A stretch of 64,000 nt of DNA from Paramacrobiotus metropolitanus (lineage: Eukaryota > Tardigrada > Eutardigrada > Parachela > Macrobiotidae): assembly GCF_019649055.1 (NCBI RefSeq), contig NW_026570225.1, positions 2,046,001-2,110,000 on the forward strand, given 5' to 3'. Below the pieces are notes generated by a model. It was given only the letters and a program-made list of their open reading frames with translations, had not been told where the DNA came from and searched no databases. A program made the translations under genes and the position numbers. Shown piece by piece: positions 12,267-20,914 of this stretch (position 1 is its first letter; each line of letters opens with the position of its first letter).

Positions 12267-12556
12267 CTGAAAAATAAAATGCAAACCATATGATACACAA
12301 GGATTTACGTAAAATTTAATTATTATTTCTGAAACAATTTGCTGAGAAATTTTACTCAGATAAACGCACAATGTTTCTACCATTACATACAACATTATTA
12401 GAAATGAAGCAGTGTTTCTCGCGATAAGTAAGAATGTGCTTGCAGCATATAACAGTGTAAGCTCAACCAAACTCATATCGAAAAACAACCCACTTATATT
12501 TGCTGACTAGGATTATACAAGCAAACTCCAAGGTACACAATATGCTTGAAAATCCA

Positions 12557-12616
12557 TTTTAACACACCTGGCGTTCGACTGTTCTTTCGCATTGTCGAAC
12601 GCAAGGTGTGTTAAAA
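12557..12616. repeat. hairpin with 23-bp arms
   Basis: 12557-12579 and 12594-12616 are reverse complements with one mismatch and a 14-nt loop. It lies in the Polinton between the minus-strand gene at 11303-12266 and the short plus-strand gene at 13042. It is too small for a transposon and could be a transcription-end or small-RNA structure. Confidence 0.75.
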
Positions 12617-13041
12617 AAGAAATTCTCGCCTCAGGTGACCTTTCTTGCAACGGACTACAGTTCCTGACAGTCAATGTCTCTGTCAAGAAGCTGCAAGTAC
12701 GTTCAAGGAAAGCACTGGTCTGAATGAACAACTGAATGGCTAAATAGTTTCTGCTGTGCGCATATATAGCTTTTCTTGCCTAGAAAGGCTGGTACTGTTA
12801 TGCTGCGGCACTTCGCCATTCCGCCAGTCTGCTGCAGACAGAGTAACAGATGTTTATGTGCCTAGAAAACAGCAAACTCAGTGGCAAAGTTGGCCACTAC
12901 GTCAAGTGTCCAAGTGGTAGTGTCTGAGTGTCCGAGTGTCATAATGTCAGAGTGTCGAAACTGCTCCGTGTAAATAAAATAGTCAAAGACGGCTCAGCAG
13001 AAGCGCCATTTGAGATTTTCACCCGAGAGCATTCTTTTTGT

Positions 13042-13337
13042 ATGGACGTAAACGGAATGTTTCCTGCTCGTAAGTTCCGCAAACGTTGGGAAAGCGACGT
13101 TGCCAATGGAGCGAACGTCACCGACAGCCCCAAGGAAGTAAACGGTAAGATGATTTATTGATTTTTAATACGCTTTTAACTAATTGCAACATAATATTTA
13201 CCAGATGTCGAAAGCGGAAAGGAACTCAAAGACAGTGGCACCACAGAAAGAGAATCCGATGGTAAAAATAGCAAATTATTTATTAGATATGCTCAGACTT
13301 TACGTTTCGCATTGCAGAAGACTCGGATATCGAATAA
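13042..13337 (+). CDS. putative short acidic spliced protein
   Basis: Three exons fit: 13042-13144, 13205-13261 and 13318-13337 (TAA). All introns are phase 1 with canonical gtaag/gtaaa donors and CCAG/GCAG acceptors. The product would be about 59 residues: a basic start (ARKFRKRWES) and a Glu/Asp/Ser-rich tail ending in an EDSDIE-type sequence. The frame is open upstream to 12928, so the start could be earlier. I know no family. Consistent intron phases argue for a real gene; its small size argues for caution. Confidence 0.45.
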
Positions 13338-13414
13338 TGCGACTGCAGCGAATGCACCAGCAGCAAGAAGCAAAAGCTATCCCCCTGAAAATCCACCCTC
13401 TGTCCAACGCCGGT

Positions 13415-13930
13415 CTAAGGAAACATCTTCGTAAGCTCCTGGAAGGCTTCATCGATATCCTCCATGCTTTTAGCGCCTAAAATGTTGCATTTTCCGCTGT
13501 TAAAGATTACTGCTGTGGCTTTTGGCAATCGTACTGTCATTCCAGGAAACAGCTCTGGCTCGTAAAATTTCTTATATGTCAAATAGTTAATATTGTCCAG
13601 TCTTTGCTTCTTGAACCGGCATTTTCCAACAATGTTAACAACCTGAAAATCTGTTATTTTGGCTTTCTGGTAACCAATAGACGTTAGCTTGCGAAGAAAA
13701 AACCGCAAATTTTTCCGCGATTCCTTTACACTTTGTCCACCGTTCACAGTTATTTTTCCATTGGCGTATAACTGACAGTGAAATTTACGCGGTTCGAAAA
13801 CACGCCATAGTAACCCCGAAAATTGTTTTGAATCATATTCGGTGATAAATAGGTCGTGCCTGGACAAATCCACGAGATTAATCTCCACATTCAACTGTCC
13901 AACCGTAACTACGTTAGTAATCGTCACCAT
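13415..13930 (-). CDS. TATA-binding protein (TBP) homologue carried by the Polinton
   Basis: This 171-residue protein has the whole two-repeat saddle of TBP and almost nothing else. Repeat 1 starts at residue about 3 (NVVTVGQLNVEINL). Repeat 2 has the hallmark YEPELFPGM, then AVIFNSGK and GAKS. TBP bends DNA by inserting four aromatics: here the positions are Phe (KQF), Tyr in place of the second Phe (CQLY), Phe (ELFPG) and Phe (VIF). TBP recruits RNA polymerase II to TATA promoters; many large DNA viruses encode one. Its ATG overlaps the ATG of the ATPase gene on the other strand. The frame has no lesion although several neighbouring genes are broken. It is strongly diverged from cellular TBP, as expected of a mobile-element version. 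Confidence 0.85.
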   Translation of the reverse strand: MVTITNVVTVGQLNVEINLVDLSRHDLFITEYDSKQFSGLLWRVFEPRKFHCQLYANGKITVNGGQSVKESRKNLRFFLRKLTSIGYQKAKITDFQVVNIVGKCRFKKQRLDNINYLTYKKFYEPELFPGMTVRLPKATAVIFNSGKCNILGAKSMEDIDEAFQELTKMFP

Positions 13931-14618
13931 GTTTCCGCAGCTTCAGTATGACATCAGATTTCAGTGGCCGTTTGGTGCAATGGTTTGCGGTCCGACTATG
14001 AGTGGCAAAACGCAGTATATAGTAAAGTTATTGAAAAATAATGTTACAACCGAGGCTCCGAAACGACTAGTAGTGGCGTACAGCGAGTGGCAGGATGCTT
14101 ACCAGGAGCTTCAGAAAGTTTTCGCCTCTTGTGAATTTGTTAAAGGTGTAGAAAGTATTCTGAGCAACAGCAACTTTTTTTCCAAGGAGGAACATAATCT
14201 TTTAGTTATTGATGATTTATCTAGTGAAATGGCGAGTAACGAACTAGCTACAAAAATTTTTACACAAGGGATTCATCACAAAAATTTATCGGTGATTTAC
14301 ATAACGCAAAACCTATTTAAACAGGGGAAAGCGAGCCGAGATATAGCCTTAAATGCACAGTACATAATTTTGTTTAAAAACGTTGGCGATAACAATCAGA
14401 TTGATTACTTATCTCGTCAATCTGGTATGAAACACCTCAAAAAAGCATATCAGCGCGCCACAAAGATTCCGTATGAGCCACTGATTGTAGGCTTGAAACC
14501 GAATTGTCCTGACTGTTTAAGGTTGCGATCACATATTTTTCAAAATTCCAATGCAGAGTTTCAGTGCGCAAGAATTTATACAGATCCTAAATTTTGCTCC
14601 GTACCTGCCTCATCATGA
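13929..14618 (+). CDS. Polinton packaging ATPase (A32/FtsK-HerA type)
   Basis: 229 residues from ATG 13929. The Walker A loop GPTMSGKT lies near residue 20, Walker B is LLVIDD at about residue 98, and a conserved ITQN follows about 30 residues later. This is the genome-packaging ATPase conserved in Polintons, adintoviruses and other virus-like elements. It would pump the element's DNA into a capsid. The frame is intact. Its ATG overlaps the TBP start on the other strand, and its TGA overlaps the next gene's ATG (ATGA at 14615-14618). I chose 13929 because the conserved N-terminal strand (YDIRFQWPFGAMVCG) begins directly after it. Confidence 0.95.
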   Translation: MFPQLQYDIRFQWPFGAMVCGPTMSGKTQYIVKLLKNNVTTEAPKRLVVAYSEWQDAYQELQKVFASCEFVKGVESILSNSNFFSKEEHNLLVIDDLSSEMASNELATKIFTQGIHHKNLSVIYITQNLFKQGKASRDIALNAQYIILFKNVGDNNQIDYLSRQSGMKHLKKAYQRATKIPYEPLIVGLKPNCPDCLRLRSHIFQNSNAEFQCARIYTDPKFCSVPASS

Positions 14619-14941
14619 CAAAACACCTTAAAGAGTTTGGATCGTTTCTGCTCTTCCTCTCATCTCTCAAACCAAAAGATCGCAAGCGAATCGCAAGTTA
14701 CTGCACAAAAAATATTAAAGGGCTAGAAGAGTGCTGTCTGAATATAGTGAAAAACACCGTGAATTTGTCACCTGAGCAAACGAAAATCTGTCGTAGATGG
14801 CGAAAGCCCGTTAGACTTCTGGCTCTGCGCAAGTACTCCGCCAAATCCAAAAAAGCTGTATTGAATCAAAAGGGAGGATTTCTGGGAGCAATTCTGCCAG
14901 TTTTAGCTAGTGTTTTGGCAGGAGCTCTAAGCTCTCAGTAG
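14615..14941 (+). CDS. small basic Polinton protein with KGGFLG motif
   Basis: 108 residues from ATG 14615, overlapping the ATPase stop codon. The N-terminal two thirds is Lys/Arg-rich with cysteines. The end has QKGGFLGAILPVL followed by an Ala/Leu segment. Proteins of this shape, basic with a KGGFL patch before a hydrophobic tail, sit beside the ATPase in many Polintons and resemble adenovirus-type core or minor virion proteins. That role is inferred from position and composition. The frame is intact. Confidence 0.6.
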   Translation: MTKHLKEFGSFLLFLSSLKPKDRKRIASYCTKNIKGLEECCLNIVKNTVNLSPEQTKICRRWRKPVRLLALRKYSAKSKKAVLNQKGGFLGAILPVLASVLAGALSSQ

Positions 14942-14945
14942 CAGC

Positions 14946-15607
14946 ATGGAGGTGCATTATATAAAACCGGAACGCGATGTAAAAAGGCGGGCTTCGGATG
15001 TGGCTGTTTTGTAAGCCCCTCCTGAAGCAAACAGTATTCTTTCTCTAAATGATTTAACTTCTAAGATTCTGGCCAGCCATGATTTAAGTGAATGGCAGAA
15101 AGCCCAGATTTTAAGTAAAAATTTGGAACGTTTTTTAGCGCTCAAGCCGAGGGCGTTTGACGAACAAGGCCCATTAGAAAATTCCTCGCTAGATCATAGT
15201 TATAAACTCTGCTGCATGGCCACCATCAATTCCATCAACTGCTTTATCGCTTTCCGAACGTCCACCAGTAACCCGATTGCAACAAAGCCAAAGAAAAAAC
15301 GAACACGAACGCAAACGCCAACTACTAGGATCAAGAAAAAAACGCACAAGCTGCCTGTCGACGAACTAGTGAGTGGGAGCCCTTTACAGAGGAAAGAGAA
15401 TTAGAGGACCTGTCTGAAAGCCAACAATCATTAACAAATAACAAAACAAAAAAACGGCAACGCGACTCCGAGTCGATCCTGAATTCGACAAAAATTTCGC
15501 CTGTAAACAAAAAGCTAGCGATACGCCGAACTGATCGCTCGCGGAAACAGACAAAATTTTTTGTAACAGGTAATGGTATTAAAAGAAAGTGGCTGAGTTT
15601 ATTCTAA
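14946..15607 (+). pseudogene. broken Polinton structural or core protein gene
   Basis: An ATG at 14946 opens 22 codons to a TAA. The same frame continues through a helical part (LNDLTSKILASHDL, then LALKPRAFDEQG) and an ATIN..NCFIAFRT segment to about 15260. After a frame change the coding signal runs on as a basic region (about 15355-15607) ending WLSLF and TAA. The order of helical head, then FR motif, then Lys/Arg-rich tail is typical of a conserved Polinton gene of unknown function next to the integrase. At least one nonsense codon and one frameshift are visible. Confidence 0.55.
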
Positions 15608-15608
15608 A

Positions 15609-15848
15609 ATGGCAGGCTGTGTACCTTTTACCATTCATGTTGGACAAGGAATGAAACTGAACTGCGTGTCATCTTGCTGTGATGACGGTGATGATGATGG
15701 TGATTACAAGGCTAGTAAACTTGATTTAAAAACAAAAGCGCCAGAGAAGCCAGAATCTAATAAAAAACAAGCGGAACTGAGCGCCTGTCAAACCTGTCAA
15801 ACACAATCTAATGATGGCGTTGGAATATCTGGATGCGAAGTTACTTAG
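15609..15848 (+). CDS. small Asp- and Cys-rich protein, unknown
   Basis: 79 residues from ATG 15609, one base after the previous gene's TAA. It has an acidic CCDDGDDDGD patch and a CQTCQTQ pair. It overlaps the integrase frame by 38 bases in another frame. It may be a genuine small protein or the 5' part of an integrase transcript; I recognise no family. Confidence 0.35.
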   Translation: MAGCVPFTIHVGQGMKLNCVSSCCDDGDDDGDYKASKLDLKTKAPEKPESNKKQAELSACQTCQTQSNDGVGISGCEVT

Positions 15849-16630
15849 TAGCCTTGGCGGAATTGATCGGTATGTGGACAATTGCACCCAGAAAACCAGT
15901 CGTGGGGAAGCCCAACGTGTACTGGAAAGCATAGATGCTTACACATTACACAAGCCTGTCAGACACAGGTTTGTGCGCAACCCGACTATTGTTATTAATA
16001 AGAATTCACAGCTACAAGTAGATCTAATGGATATGCGTAAATTTAAAAAGTGGAATAAAGGATTCACGTATGTTTTGGTTGCGATCGACTGTTTTTCTAA
16101 GAGAGTCGAATGTGAATTAATAAAACATGAAGATGGCAAAGAAACGTGTGCTGCACTTAAAAAAATTCTAGATAAAATGGGACCCTACGACCGAATTCAA
16201 GCTGATAAAGGGCGTGAATTTTTCAACAAAGACGTAAGAAACTTATTAAAGCAGAGGGAAATTACATTATTTTCTTCCGAAAAGGATGATGTAAAATGCT
16301 CAATGGCCGAACGCGTGATTCGCACCCTACGAGAGCGCATCTGGAGACTGTTCACCAATCAGAACTCTGCCAAATATTACAACAAATTACAGGAAACTGT
16401 CAAATCATATAACAATACGGTACATTCAGCACACGGGTTGTGTCCGTTGGATGTGATGGAGGAAAATTCTTTAGCAGTATTTAATAGACTGTAGGGGTAA
16501 TTGTCAAAAGAAAAAAAGCTGTATTTAAGGTCGGAGATTGCGTACGAATCGCCAAGAAAAAGAAAGATTTTGAAAAGGGCTATGAAACAAACTTTCAACA
16601 TGAGGATTTTCAAATTTCAAAAGTAATTCC
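15811..16630 (+). pseudogene. Polinton integrase (rve, DDE), frameshifted C-terminus
   Basis: The core integrase is open from ATG 15811 to TAG 16492. It has the Polinton-typical DAYTLHKPVR stretch, then the retroviral-type triad: Asp in LQVDLMDM, Asp in IQADKGREFF and Glu in CSMAERVIR. The C-terminal SH3-like part (FKVGDCVRIAKKKK, then QISKVI) follows directly in another frame from about 16491, so one single-base indel separates it. A 17-bp duplication (CACATTCGAGGATTAGC) lies at about 16639-16678. The enzyme inserts the element and makes the 6-bp duplication seen here. This copy would give a protein lacking its C-terminal domain. Confidence 0.93.
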
Positions 16631-16692
16631 ACATACACCACATTCGAGGATTAGCATAATTCCACATTCGAGGATTAGCTCCGGATTATGAG

Positions 16693-17593
16693 TTGAAAAC
16701 CGGACTAGACAAATTTCTTCAGCATACGAAGCGGGTAACTATCTACGCTGGAAACTATACAAGCAACCAAATCATCGCTGCTATCACGGCTAATTCTCCT
16801 GCACTGATTACAGCAAATGGTGAAAATCATAAAACGGAGAAGGCTTTTGCGATTCGGCTTTTGCCTAATAATCAAAAAGTGCAGTTCACATTATCGGGAA
16901 GAGGAGTTTTTCTGACCATTAATACCGAGCTCCTAAAGCGGATCCTAGGCTTCACAAATCGCCGCCTTCTCCATGCATATCTTGACCCTGCTGAGCAGAA
17001 TAAATTGAAAATAAAGAAACTTTTGACTTTTACAAACAGATGGAAAGCGTTTTCATTGAAAGAAAAGCGACAGCACAAACACCAGCACCAAAAGCACTAG
17101 TGAAAAGCTTGCAACCTCCTTCTACTGATTCAGTCGCTAAAGGAGTGATGCAAGCTGCTGCAGCTTTTTCCCTGCCTTTTACAGCTTCAGTTGCTACAGC
17201 GATAATGCCGAATACGCCTGCAGCCACACAGACACCGGAGAAAAGAAAAGCTGTCGTAAGAAAACCGAACAGCCTGAGAAAAATTATTTTTTTTCTGCTG
17301 ATGAGGCAATCAACTTCATGATCGGCAATCAGTCACTGTATATTTACTGCGACGTCGCAGATTTTTCATTAGTAGGCGATAGTTACGCGCAGATTTTGCG
17401 CGCCGTGCCTATTAGAACCACTGACGCCTTCAGAATCATTACGGAAAGGTTTGATTTACCTCACAATGTTCCTGTTTTAAAACCAATCTTTCACACTATT
17501 GATGTCACAATCGCAACAGATTTAGGCGAAAACGCTAAATTTGCAACGGGTAAATCTATGCTTGAATTGCATTTTCGTCCAATGCGTTTTTAA
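16693..17593 (+). pseudogene. penton-like minor capsid protein, frame-broken
   Basis: Three overlapping frames together look like one Polinton protein. The first (16693-17100) has the N-terminal strand region ending in LLKRILGF. The middle (about 17022-17300) is a Lys/Ala/Pro-rich linker. The third (to 17593) has LYIYCDVADFSLVGDSY, LRAVPI and a final KSMLELHFRP. The YIYCD..VGD pattern with a terminal LHFR is what I associate with the single-jelly-roll penton-like protein of Polintons. The frame order is 1, 0, 2, so at least two indels are needed. No full-length product is possible. Confidence 0.65.
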
Positions 17594-17594
17594 A

Positions 17595-17960
17595 ATGGGC
17601 TACAAATCATTCTCCCCCGACCCGACTTTGTTCGACGACCTACTAGGAACAAACCAGCTTGGTAGTGGCTTTGCGCGCTATCGAGGCAGCCACCAGAATG
17701 GGGGAGGCTTTGGTAGCTTTTTGCGCTCTATTTTCTCAAAGGTAGCTCGTTTCGTCGCACCAGTAGTGCGCGCCGCAGCCCCCAAGCTCAGGCTGCTCTA
17801 CTTGCAGCAACACCACATTTTAAAGAAGCAGCAGGCACAATGGTCCAAGAAGCCGCAAAATCTGTTGGAAAAAAATTGCTCAAGTATTAGAGCCGCCGCA
17901 AATTGGTTCTGGGCAAAAACGACACAAATCTGCATTAAAGAAGAAAAAATATACTGTTAA
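17595..17960 (+). pseudogene. pVI/minor-virion-like protein, frameshifted
   Basis: ATG 17595 follows the penton stop by one base. The first part has GSGFARYRGS and GGGFGSFLRSIFSKVARF, a Gly/Phe/Arg-rich amphipathic region like Polinton minor virion proteins. At about 17770-17790 the natural Ala/Lys-rich helical continuation (AALLAATPHF, KSVGKKLL) moves to another frame, ending at TAG 17888. So one frameshift has truncated it. The name rests on composition and position only. Confidence 0.45.
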
Positions 17961-18029
17961 AAGGAAGAAAATTATTAAATTAAACCGTGTGCCTCCTTAC
18001 AATTTGCCAGATTTCATTTAAGAAAAAAC

Positions 18030-18313
18030 ATGGCATCAATCATCGAAGGCTCGGAGCCGGCAATCGCTGCCGAGTCCACATCTTCGCTACACCGCACTCT
18101 TTTGCTGAACGTTTTCGCACAGAAGAAGAGAGGATCGGCCCGACGGCTGCTATTCCGGAGAATTTACCCGCCGGAGGAGATATGAACTTCTATATCCGTG
18201 TTGTGTTTAGTGAACCGCTGAATAAGCCCATCATTATGGTTACATTTTTAACATTTGATGCTGTCATCGAAATCAACAATTTCGGACAACTAATCTGCGA
18301 TTTTACAAATTAA
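18030..18313 (+). pseudogene. possible remnant of the major capsid protein C-terminus
   Basis: An ATG at 18030 starts a short frame; a second frame, open to TAA 18311, carries a beta-strand-rich end (GGDMNFYIRVVFSEP, then IIMVTFLTFDAVIEI). This ending, just before the protease, is the place and type of sequence expected for the C-terminus of the double-jelly-roll major capsid protein. The roughly 500-600 residues that should precede it are absent from the element. I infer a large deletion. It could instead be an unrelated short protein. Confidence 0.35.
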
Positions 18314-18314
18314 G

Positions 18315-18806
18315 ATGGACAGTCAGACGATTACTCAACTACTAACGGAAAACACAGCGACTCGAAGCGTTTTTCGCGGAGTGTATGCCTGCAACGAATT
18401 GCCATAGCGGGGTAGTTTCCCTACGCCGTCTGCTTTCATAGTCAACACCGATGAGTCAACTGGACCCGGGGAGCACTGGCTTGCTTTCTACCAACCTGAT
18501 CCTGCATCTATGGAATGCTTTGATTCGTATGGACGATCAGTACAAGCTCTTCAGAATCCTCTGATTAAAATCTGGCTAAATAATGAAAAGTTAATTTATC
18601 AAAGCAAACAACTGCAACAGCTTTTCTCGGCAGTATGTTGACAATACTGTATTTTTTTCATACATAAACGAGTCACCGGCGAAACGTATAGTGATATTAT
18701 TCATTATTTTACTGACAACCATGCTAATAATGACGCAGTTGTATGTCAATGGATTAACAATCATTTCAAAATTAGAACATTGATGTATGCAGAAGATATG
18801 TTGTGA
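18315..18806 (+). pseudogene. adenovirus-type cysteine protease with two nonsense codons
   Basis: Reading from ATG 18315 the frame shows the family order: GVYACNELP, then the catalytic His in GEHWLAFY, then CFDSYG, and the catalytic Cys region C-x-QYCIFFIHKR. The protease (maturation protease of virion proteins, Ulp1/adenain fold) is about 160 residues, as usual. Two in-frame stops interrupt it: TAG at 18405-18407 and TGA at 18639-18641. The TGA replaces the Gly normally found right after the Cys that opens the CGQYC box, as one base change (GGA to TGA). No frameshift is needed to follow the whole domain. Confidence 0.85.
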
Positions 18807-18934
18807 AAGGAAAAAGAAGTGACAAAAGAAAGCAAATCAAAACTATTCTCGTTCCAGTTATTAAATTAAACCGCAAATAAAGCGACTAGTAAAAATGAAA
18901 AGAATGTAACCATGAAACACGATGACATAAAACA

Positions 18935-19816
18935 TTAGCAGTCAAAAGTAGCTTTACTACACTCAGATTGGGTACCAGTAATGTTATCGTCGGTTGCGGG
19001 GACAGCCGGTTCGGCTTCGCTTTCCTCCAGTGCTCGAAGAGCTACATCAAGGTCGTCCCAAATGGCAGTAATTTTTAGCTCATCCATAGCGATTTTCTTC
19101 ACAGCAGTCCACAGGATATCCTTATGCTGGTCCAGAAACGCCTTAGCGTTGAAACCCAAAATAAGATCGAAATTTGTCTGCGGGCCCCATGGTCGTAGCA
19201 ACAGAAGCATGCCGGTGATTCGCTTTCCGTTTCCAAGTTCTCCAATAATATCGTTCTTCATCTCATCGGTCAGGTGCAGAACTGTCTGGCCCCAGTGGCA
19301 AGAGTGGGTGTTTTCGCGACGAATAGGCTGCATAAACAGGTTTCGCAGTTCTTCACAGCGGCCGCATACATCCTGAAGACGGTCTAACCACATTCTGTAC
19401 ATCAGAAACGGAAGACCATTCAACATGGCTTTATAGTCCGGCACCGGCATCGTACCAGCTTGCTGTTTAGTTGGCTTGGTCAAATTGCGTAGGACCTGTT
19501 CGATTTCCTTGAAAAGCGATATATCCATAATGCTGGTACGGAGTGACTCAAAGGATTTTATGCCAAACGACACACCGTTCTTTGTCGCCTGCATATCGCC
19601 GTTTCCTCTCTTACAGAACTGTCTGATGTTCGCCAAGGCCACGGTTTCAAAGCTGCTCCAAACGAAGTAAACGTCTTTACCAAGATGATACATCGTGGAC
19701 AGGTTACCGCTGCAGACTTTCGGATCACACGACAGCGCGGTAAAGTTGTCCTGGTGGCGTGGCCGACTGTTGTCTGAGCAAGGGACTGTTCGCGGGTGAT
19801 CACAGAACGGACCACG
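18935..19816 (-). CDS. large unknown Polinton protein, minus strand
   Basis: An intact 252-residue frame runs from ATG 19693 to TGA 18935. The frame is open 40 codons further upstream (to 19816), where a Cys-rich stretch (FCDHPRTVPC, then LSCDPKVCSG) looks coding, so the real start may lie in an upstream exon. The main body is mixed helix with Trp and Cys and an Asp/Glu-rich tail. There are no membrane segments and no motif I recognise. It lies alone on the minus strand between the protease and the IAP gene. Being intact beside broken neighbours makes it worth a structure search. Confidence 0.6.
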   Translation of the reverse strand, partial: RGPFCDHPRTVPCSDNSRPRHQDNFTALSCDPKVCSGNLSTMYHLGKDVYFVWSSFETVALANIRQFCKRGNGDMQATKNGVSFGIKSFESLRTSIMDISLFKEIEQVLRNLTKPTKQQAGTMPVPDYKAMLNGLPFLMYRMWLDRLQDVCGRCEELRNLFMQPIRRENTHSCHWGQTVLHLTDEMKNDIIGELGNGKRITGMLLLLRPWGPQTNFDLILGFNAKAFLDQHKDILWTAVKKIAMDELKITAIWDDLDVALRALEESEAEPAVPATDDNITGTQSECSKATFDC

Positions 19817-20511
19817 TTATAAAATGCACCAGAAATCAAAAAAATTTCCGCTAATACTTTGTTGCTGTTGCATGTAAGCTAAACAGAAATAGTAAGTGGG
19901 TAAGTGAGAAGCTATACTTGGCCGCTATGTAGAATATCCCGAATATTTACGAAGATGTGCGCTATCCGGCCAATGACCACGACAGCCGAAAGGCTACCTT
20001 TAAACATTGCCGCCTGTCTGAAGAAGTTGTTGAGCGATATGCCGGAAACGGATGGTATTGCTCGGGAATTCACCATCAAATTCGCTGTATTCATTGCCCG
20101 GATACGATTGGTACATGTCGCGATGGAGAATATCGTTCACTGGAGGACATGAAACATGATCGGCCTGTCCACAAGTGTCTGATCCGAATTCTCAACAAAC
20201 AAAATCCAGTATCCGCTAGCGAAGCAGATGACCCTGATGTGCGCTACGACACCGACCAGGACCAGTCGGAATACAATTGCCGGCCACCTGCATGCAAACA
20301 CTACCAGGAGTTTTCCGTCCTGGGCAACCGTGTTTCTTCGTCCCGGACAAACCCATGGCCGTTGGATAAGCAGCGCCTAGCCTGCAGACTGGCTGCTGCT
20401 GGCTTCTACAACACCGGTACGTGCAACTGCGCCAACTCGCAGATGGACGGCAAGCGGGTGGGGGGCCCCCATAGCTTGCGACTGATATTGAAGTGAATTA
20501 TAACAAGCGCG

Positions 20512-20564
20512 GTAAACAACGACGACCCGGGAGCGCTCCGCGCTCCCGGTCGTCTGTTGTTTAC
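20512..20564. repeat. GC-rich hairpin inside an IAP-gene intron
   Basis: 20512-20535 and 20541-20564 pair over 24 nt with a few mismatches (GTAAACAACGACGACC and its near complement) and a 5-nt loop. The first arm contains GGTAAAC and the last ends GTTTACAG, so the structure could influence splicing. Confidence 0.7.
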
Positions 20565-20875
20565 AGGGCAAAAATTTTTTTTTCACTATGGAACTAATAA
20601 CAATAATAACAATGATAGTAATCTCTCTCTTTTTGTTTTCTTCTTAATCTCTTTTTGTTTTCTTCCTCTCGTAGCGACGCGCCAAACCGAGGATGCAATA
20701 CGCTGCTTCTACTGCGATCTTTTCATCTCCCATTTAACATTCAAATTTAACCCATGGATAGAACATGCCCGGCTGTCACCCGCTTGTGCCTTCCTAATGA
20801 ATGCCAAGGGTAAAAGATTTATCAACGATGTAATCCGCTACTACCGATCACCCGCTACAAGTGTCGGCATTCACA

Positions 20876-20878
<3 letters not shown>

Positions 20879-20912
<34 letters not shown>
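20879..20912. repeat. (GA)n microsatellite at a splice donor
   Basis: An uninterrupted GA run starts immediately after the gtaag donor at 20876 in the second IAP intron. Confidence 0.9.

Positions 20913-20914
<2 letters not shown>

Noticed and set aside
13184-13480. 98-codon plus-strand frame overlapping the TBP 3' end
   Set aside because: Its start lies in an intron of the short acidic gene and the rest is antisense to TBP; the spliced model explains the segment better.
18639-18641. TGA in the protease as a selenocysteine or recoded codon
   Set aside because: The position is normally Gly, not Cys, and a second nonsense codon (TAG) lies upstream; plain inactivation is simpler.
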